DNA of 12,875 nucleotides, from contig NC_088295.1 in NCBI RefSeq assembly GCF_032854445.1, forward strand, positions 37,980,510-37,993,384, written 5' to 3'. The position numbers and the translations under genes were made by a program. The stretch comes from Liolophura sinensis (Eukaryota > Mollusca > Polyplacophora > Chitonida > Chitonidae). The stretch's first letter is position 1; the number at the start of each line of letters is the position of its first letter. Below the pieces are notes generated by a model, which had not been told where the DNA came from, did not search any database, and was given only the letters and a program-made list of their open reading frames with translations. Below are positions 1 to 10,500 of this stretch, one piece after another.

Positions 1-3986
<3,986 letters not shown>

Positions 3987-4035
3987 TTCCAAATTTTACA
4001 GTCTCAGCAAAACAGCAAACGTCCGATGGAAGCTG

Positions 4036-4065
4036 TCAAAATCCACACCGACCGACACCGATCAT
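4036..4065 (-). other. Possible 9-codon upstream ORF in the AAK1 5' UTR
   Basis: On the minus strand an ATG at 4065-4063 opens MIGVGRCGF and stops at 4038-4036, 49 bases before the AAK1 start. A second short frame, MSGGVAVG, starts at 4095 and ends at 4069. They would be translated only if transcription starts above them. The reading frames are seen in the sequence; regulation is speculative. Confidence 0.3.
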
Positions 4066-4267
4066 GATTCACCCGACAGCTACTCCTCCAGACATCGGCG
4101 CAGCCTGATTCTAATTTTGCAGTTATCCCTAATGCGATTGCTCTACCATAATCTCCGTTACTTTTTTTATGGCCGACAACAATACAGTTGCCAAGTTTGA
4201 ATAAATGAATTAAGAAAATAACACGTTACAACTTAGAACACTGATCCCTCAGAGCACCTGATCATTG

Positions 4268-4276
4268 AAGATGGCG
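4268..4276 (+). promoter_or_regulatory. YY1-type motif AAGATGGCG
   Basis: AAGATGGCG matches the core of the YY1 motif (AAGATGGCGGC), in the orientation typical of sites just downstream of transcription starts. The ATG inside it (4271) opens a 9-codon frame, MANTNLAIF, ending at 4300. That frame would be an ASH2 upstream ORF if transcription begins above it. Confidence 0.45.
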
Positions 4277-4301
4277 AATACAAATCTCGCGATTTTCTGA
4301 T

Positions 4302-4307
4302 CACGTG
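4302..4307. promoter_or_regulatory. E-box CACGTG
   Basis: Palindromic CACGTG in the context gatCACGTGtaa, the form bound by USF, MYC/MAX and MiT/TFE factors in animals. It lies between the two CGCG motifs, roughly in the middle of the divergent promoter. Binding is not shown by the sequence. Confidence 0.4.
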
Positions 4308-4457
4308 TAAGATTTCCGCTCCAAGAGAGACCTCTACAAAGTCATTTGATTATTTGACTGAACGGTGTGAATAGCACTGTCGTTCCAAACAGAATCAGCG
4401 CACTTCCATAACCTGGAAACTTTAATTTTCCAAGATTTTCAGAATGTCAACGCGCTT

Positions 4458-4467
4458 TCTCGCGAGA
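4458..4467. promoter_or_regulatory. TCTCGCGAGA palindrome (BANP-type CGCG element)
   Basis: This is an exact 10-bp match to TCTCGCGAGA, the motif bound by BANP in CpG-island promoters of essential vertebrate genes. It sits 16 bases upstream of the ASH2 ATG. A partial copy, TCTCGCGATT, lies at 4285-4294. Whether a BANP orthologue uses it in this organism is an inference. Confidence 0.6.
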
Positions 4468-4483
4468 GTGACCAATATTGACC

Positions 4484-4530
4484 ATGGCCGATTCGGCGGG
4501 AGAGAAGAATGTGGCTTCCGAATCAAAAGC
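4484..4530 (+). CDS. ASH2L: ASH2 exon 1
   Basis: The exon encodes MADSAGEKNVASESK plus two bases (GC) before donor gtatgt at 4531. Joining to exon 2 completes an alanine codon (GC|T). The exon is small; assignment rests on the Kozak context, the donor, the matching phase and the similar acidic character of the joined sequence. No homology is strong enough here to prove the start. Confidence 0.72.
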
Positions 4531-7500
4531 GTATGTTATAAAAACTCGTTTGAATTCGCCCTTGTTGCCAGCATATGGCACAAAGTGAACTATGTTCATT
4601 TTGTATGGATCAATTAGTATGTCTGATTTTATGCTTGAAGTTTTTATTTAAGTGTTAAATACTCAAAATGCGAAGGCTGTGCAGCGACATTCGAGCTCTT
4701 GAGTCATCCAGAACCCAATTTTCGATGGAGATGCTGGTGACAATTGATGCAGATGCGAAATTCTGAAATTGATGTTTTTGATAAGTGAAAGTGCCAGTGG
4801 GTATTAAGGACAGAGAATGGGGATGAAATTCTACATCTACTTTCATGTCTAGCCATAGATTTGATTATTTTTAAAAGTTATTAGTTTAAATTCTTATTTT
4901 AAATTTATGAATCCTCTATACTTCCTCCAAATCTGTATACCTTATACTAGTGCTAAGCGATATTGTATTGTGGAGCTTCTATCTTTGGCATGTACAGTTA
5001 GATGGACTCGACAGTGATGCACATGCTAATTCTGACGTTCATTATAACCCTGTTAAATCCTAGTCTGAGATTGCGCTAACGTTAGATTTGGCAAAAATTT
5101 TGTTCAGCCAAGGATGGCCCCAAACCAGTGTCAGAGTGTGCTCCATTTAAAAACCATGTGCGATGGCAGTGGCAAGTTGTCACAGTGTTTGAGACAAAAA
5201 TTGGCCATTAAATACGTCTCCATGCCCTTAGGACACTTCTGTTCCTTATCTAGTTATCTGTCAATTTGTCACAAACACAGCATTGATTGCTTAGGCCTAT
5301 ATCCTAGACCACTTGGCCATCTTGTTCTTTGGAAGGGGAGGTTATTCATGTGCCTATTTAAGAGGGTGCACCTTCCATTTATACTATTCAAGCCATCGCA
5401 TCAAACACTGCCCATCCTTTTAAAGAATCAGGTGTTCACCCTATCAAAAATCAAAGTTTTGAGTGATTTATTCTTTTTTATTAGTGAGGAAACCCAGAAG
5501 TCAGGAGAGCAGGCCATGGAAGTTGTCAGTAGTGAAAATGAAGCCAGTAAAGTCCCAAAACCCAGCGCAGGAGGAGACACAAGTACTGAACAAATAGATG
5601 AAGTCAAAACGAGAGAGGCTATCGATCGTGAAACTGGAACAAAATCCGTGAGCCATGCAGATAACAGTGGCAATGCTGCAATCCCACACACATCTCAACC
5701 AGAGATCAAGGGAGATAATGCTGTACAAACTGAAGCGGTACAGAAAGCTATGGTGGGAGAAACCAAATCCAATGAGCTGACCTCCAATCAGAGTGCGGTG
5801 TCTGCTGTTGTTGCTCGCCAAGAACAAGTCATGCAGGTGGATGAAGCCTCACAGGAATCCACTGATACTCAGGACAGTAACTCGGAAAATTGTTATTGGT
5901 AAACATGTCAAATATTTTTGCCTGAAAATCTGCCGAATTTATGTTGAAACAAAGGTCAGAAGTTTATTAGTGCAGTGGCTGTCGCAAACTTGATATGACC
6001 GGCTCTATGTATTTGAAATAGATTACAACTGAACTTGTGTTCAGATTTTAGAAGATTCTGATTTTTCTCTACTCATAAATCTTAACTGCTGTCAAATATG
6101 TGAATGGTATGATCTACAATAGTTTAATAAATATAAAGATGCACTGGTTTATTATTGGCCCTCACAGACTCAGTATTACCAGGATATCGTAGGCTCTCTG
6201 TACATGAAGTAGATTACAATTCATTGTACGTTCAGATTTTAGAAAACTTAAAACTGCTGTCATATATGTGAAGGGTATGACAAACATTTAAATAAGTATG
6301 AAGGGTCATAGTTCACAGTTCAGATGAATAATAATTGTACAGGAGACAATATGTCATGTAATTTACTGCCATTAGTAAGGAGGATTTCATTATGAATAAG
6401 GTGTTTTCATGAAGAATACATTTTTGTATTTTTTTTCGGGTTTTTAATTTGTGACATTTGTTTCTTTTCAGTGGGAAAGGACGGAACCTTGGAACTGTGG
6501 AGCTACAATGTGCAGTGTGTCTTAGATGGTACCATAATGAATGCATCAACTGTTATGTTGGGTACGTTAAGTAAGAAAGTAGAGAGAAAACGTGAGACCT
6601 GATTTATTGATTATCCACATTTCAGACCTTGACAAAGGTGGTTGGTTTTTGCCAAGCTCCATGGTTTCTTGCTCAGCTTGGCTAGACTGGCCCTGATAGC
6701 ACAGTTGGTGGGGCGTCCACTTCGGCAGTGGTAGATCCAGGGTCAGTCCTGGGTCGAGTCACACCTCAGACCTTAAAAGAGGAAGTTGTAACTTCCTTGC
6801 TTGGCGTTCAGCATGAAGGGGATGCAACGACTGGTTGACCTGTATTTGTATTTAATGGCTTTGGCGGGGCAGCTTACTGCAGGCTTCGAATTTAACAGCG
6901 GCCACGATGGCCATTGCCACTGCTGATGGGTCACATGGCCGTAATGCCGCTAAAAACGACCATTGTCTGGCAACTGTAAAACAGGAATGGCCTACATGCT
7001 CTTGACAATAAAAGGATCAATTTTTTCATCACGTCTGTCATATTTTGTGTTTTGTTCGCACACCATTTTCCTCTGACAGTAAGTTGATGTTTCCAATAAT
7101 TTACGACAATGCCATACCAGCCTGTATTCAGAAACCATGCCCTCTTAAGTTAAACTGTGAGTGTGTACACATGAAGGTTTCCGATACTACCTTCAATTTG
7201 CGGGAGCAATGTACGAATCACTGCGTGGCTGCAGGACGAAGTGTAGAGCTCTGTGAAACTGCTCGTCTATGAAAATGCCGTCATATGAGAGACTAAAGCA
7301 AATTAAATCCATAACATTGATAAAATGATGTGGACATACTAAGACTGTTGATATATCATGTTTGTCTGTTCACATTATACATTTACAGGACATGTATGCC
7401 CTATATGACAAACTATCAGTTTGGGTGCAAACGTTGCAATGCTACTAAAGTGGAGAGTTTCACAAGAAGAACAGCAAGTAAGTTTTGTTATTCAACTTTT

Positions 7501-10500
7501 GTTTTAAAGGCACTGCCCAGTGACTGTGATTGCCTGATTTTATGGTTGGTCAAAATGGTGATCATGCAATCTGATGTGCTTCATCAATGTCACAAATCAC
7601 TGTATAATGGATCGTAAGAGGTAAAGATGATGACAGTCAACAAGCAAAGTTAAGTGTCAATGTAGGTTGCGAGTTTTGAGAAAAAAGGTGTTATAAGGCA
7701 GTTAAAAAGATAGATGGAAATTCATGAGCAGCTAAATGGCATTCTTAGTTACGAAAGGGCAGACAAAATTAAGTCAACCCATTCACAAGCTAATGTTTGT
7801 ATCTCTCTGTGCTATTTGTTTTGCTTTAATTTTAATATTAAATTTATTGGAAAACTCATAATTCATATGGGAGTGATCTAGATGCAGAGGCTGTATTGCA
7901 CCCAAATATTTGTGTGAAATGTTTTTTTTTTTTTGTGAATACAAGATTGTGGTTTTAGCTTTGTCTTCATTAATCCATCAAATTCTTTGGTGGAACGTAT
8001 TTCCTAATTTTGGATTGTCATTTTGATTCTCATAAAAAATGATCATTACATTCTTTTGTAGGGTGAACATGTTGATTTGATATAACGTGTTTTAGTGAAT
8101 CAGCACTAGTGTGTGTTTATGTTTTCAGCCTTCAGTCAGATGTGTCTGACAGCAGTAGCAAACCTGGCCCATCAACACCCTAACACTGTGATGTTCTCCA
8201 AAGACAAGGTAATCCATCTAGCTTTGTTGTAGTTCAAAAGTTCATATTAACAAACTAGAAAAGTTCTTTATTCAGCACTTGTAATGAATTATGTTGTATG
8301 TGATGAAAGTACATGTATTTTCTCTAGCCATTCTGCTTAAATATTTGTGGGAAATTGACATATAAATAATATTTGTCAGAAAGGAAAATCTTCATGATAA
8401 TCTATCAATAATGTGCCAAGCATTGTGCTTTACAAGTTATTGAAGACTTATATATATGCTCAGGTTCTGCTGAACAATTTTTCCATCATATGTTGACGAT
8501 ATTGAAGACTTAAGATGATGTGGAAATGTTGTTGTCATTTTAAAGCAAATGTAGTACTTGTGGTGATTGGGAAACACCTGGTGTTCAAATTGGTGGTGTA
8601 TACTTCTTTCTCGTTCATTTCATGGCCGTGTTGTATGTTTCTATCAGGACATCATACCTTACATTGACAAGCATTGGGAGAACTTGACGTCCATGCCTCG
8701 CAGGGTAAAACTCACGTGGCACAACACAGTATTGAAAACAATGGTAGGTACCTAAAACTAGCCTTCAAATGTTAAGGTAATGAACTATACAGTATTATTA
8801 GGATGTCTAGTTGCACGCAAGTTTTGTTACAATCCCAGATTTGATAACGCCCAAATATTTTTAAATAATATTGTACTTAATATTTTCATCGTTATATTAG
8901 AGAAAAGCCTTATTCTTTTAATGTTTAGAATGTGTAAATGAAAACAAAAGTTAGTTAAGTCTTTCTTCAAAGTTCTCTTTACATGTCTTGAATTTGTTTT
9001 TTTTTTTTTGTTTTTTTTTTTTTGTTTGATGGGCTGCTAGTGAGATAGTGTACTGATTGGTGTGGGATCCTACAAGTCCAAATCTTTGCAACCGGTAGCT
9101 CAAAATTGAGTTTTTTTCTGCTCAGATTGAGTATACTTGTATTTTAAATGCCGACTTTAACCTGATACTTTTAAATGCTGACTTTAACCTGGTATTGAGT
9201 TTAGTTCCACTTTAGCGGCCGGTAGTTTTTTGGACATAAAAGTATATATGAAATATATATATTGAGAGAGAAAGTTTGATTTCATTTGAGGTTCATTTCT
9301 CATCATGATTTTATGGTTGGTACAGACATATACTTTTAAAAGTATATTAACCTGTTGAGAAATATACATTGTACAATAAAACAGATATAAACCATGGTGA
9401 TGCATGTTCAGTTGTTGGTTGTTATGTTAAAGGAAAGGAAGGAACAAACAAACATTGTAACAAAAGTAAACTTGCAAGATACAGATGAGGCTTATCCTGC
9501 TCAGACTATTGGTACATAATGAAACAGTCACAAATCCTGCATATATCATCAAACATAAATGACATATGCAAAAACAAAGCCTGGGCTGATACTGATCAGA
9601 GATACTTGTATAATTATATTAAAACAGTTGTTGGCTGTTTATATTAAACAAAGAAGTGCTGTAAAACCCTCCATATAGGTACACTGTATGTTTTACTATG
9701 TTGTAAGCGCCAAAGGGAGCCCTACCTCAGATCATTGAATAGCTTTGACCTAATTTATGTTGCCTGTAAAACACTGAAAATACTTTAGAAAGAAGGGAGC
9801 CAATATCATGTTGTGCTGTAAGAAGTTATAGCGTGAAAAATGCACAGGTCTGCCCTTTCAGCTGGAGCAAAATTATCCTTCCACTTGACAAACCTGCTAA
9901 ATATGGGATATCCCAAACAGTACATTTCTGGCACCAAAAAAAGGGGCTCAGTGATTTTTTGATGACGTAGGTTTGATGCAAAAATCTTCCATTTTGAGCC
10001 TGTTACTACAAAATTTAAGATCTACATGAATCAGTTTAATTTTGTCACATTGGCTCACTTGGCTCACAGAAATATACACCCGTCCATCACTAAACTAATT
10101 TAAGTCACAAATAGTAAATTCACAGCGTAGATTCAGTAACTGATTCCCTTCAGCTGCCTGCACCCTATATAAAACTGATACATGTGGGAGCTTTTCTACT
10201 ATTATACCCAGTATTTTGCACTGTACGCTGTGTTTTTTGTTGTTTTTTTTTGATGCAAAGAATCCGTAAGTGGTGAATATGCGACAACATCACATTGCAA
10301 ATGCGTTGCGGGACAAACCTTTGTGCTTCTACAGAATTACGCAGGTCAACATGCAGATTTAATGACGCAGCCAGGTTGACCAGAATCTGCCACACTGACA
10401 ATAAAGTTGCTGAAGGCATATAGTTATGTGATAGTGTGATGTGTTGAAAGGATGCGTGATCTCGAGTCTTCTGTGATGGCGGTCCATCTTTGAACCCTGT

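Larger units (their letters stand above)
3987..4483. promoter_or_regulatory. Divergent AAK1 / ASH2 promoter region with CpG-rich character
   Basis: These 497 bp separate the two divergent start codons, so both 5' UTRs and both core promoters must lie here unless there are undetected upstream non-coding exons. CpG dinucleotides are frequent (for example the accgaccgacaccg run at 4048-4060 and the CGCG clusters at 4288-4291 and 4451-4464) but sparse in the flanking introns. No convincing TATA box is present. Motifs seen are a perfect TCTCGCGAGA at 4458-4467, a partial match TCTCGCGATT at 4285-4294, CACGTG at 4302-4307 and AAGATGGCG at 4268-4276. This motif set is known from housekeeping CpG promoters; use here is inferred. 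Confidence 0.75.

Noticed and set aside
3987-3992. Two extra in-frame residues before the kinase ATG, reading from TTG at 3992
   Set aside because: The codon is TTG, not ATG, in a eukaryotic gene. The ATG at 3986 gives MKKF, the conserved AAK1 start.
4655-4846. 63-codon minus-strand open frame in ASH2 intron 1
   Set aside because: No recognised homology, intronic and antisense; most likely chance.
5428-5827. Two overlapping minus-strand open frames over ASH2 exon 2
   Set aside because: They lie opposite an exon supported by splice phase and acidic composition, and show no recognised protein features.
6313-6549. 78-codon minus-strand open frame over ASH2 exon 3
   Set aside because: It is the antisense shadow of the PHD-encoding exon and its adjacent intron.
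6697-6760. Possible functional tRNA gene at the SINE head
   Set aside because: The A and B boxes are present, but no cloverleaf with a consistent acceptor stem can be drawn and the sequence continues into a SINE body.
9184-9405. 73-codon minus-strand open frame in intron 6
   Set aside because: AT-rich, covers a tandem repeat and a palindrome, non-ATG start; composition typical of a chance frame.
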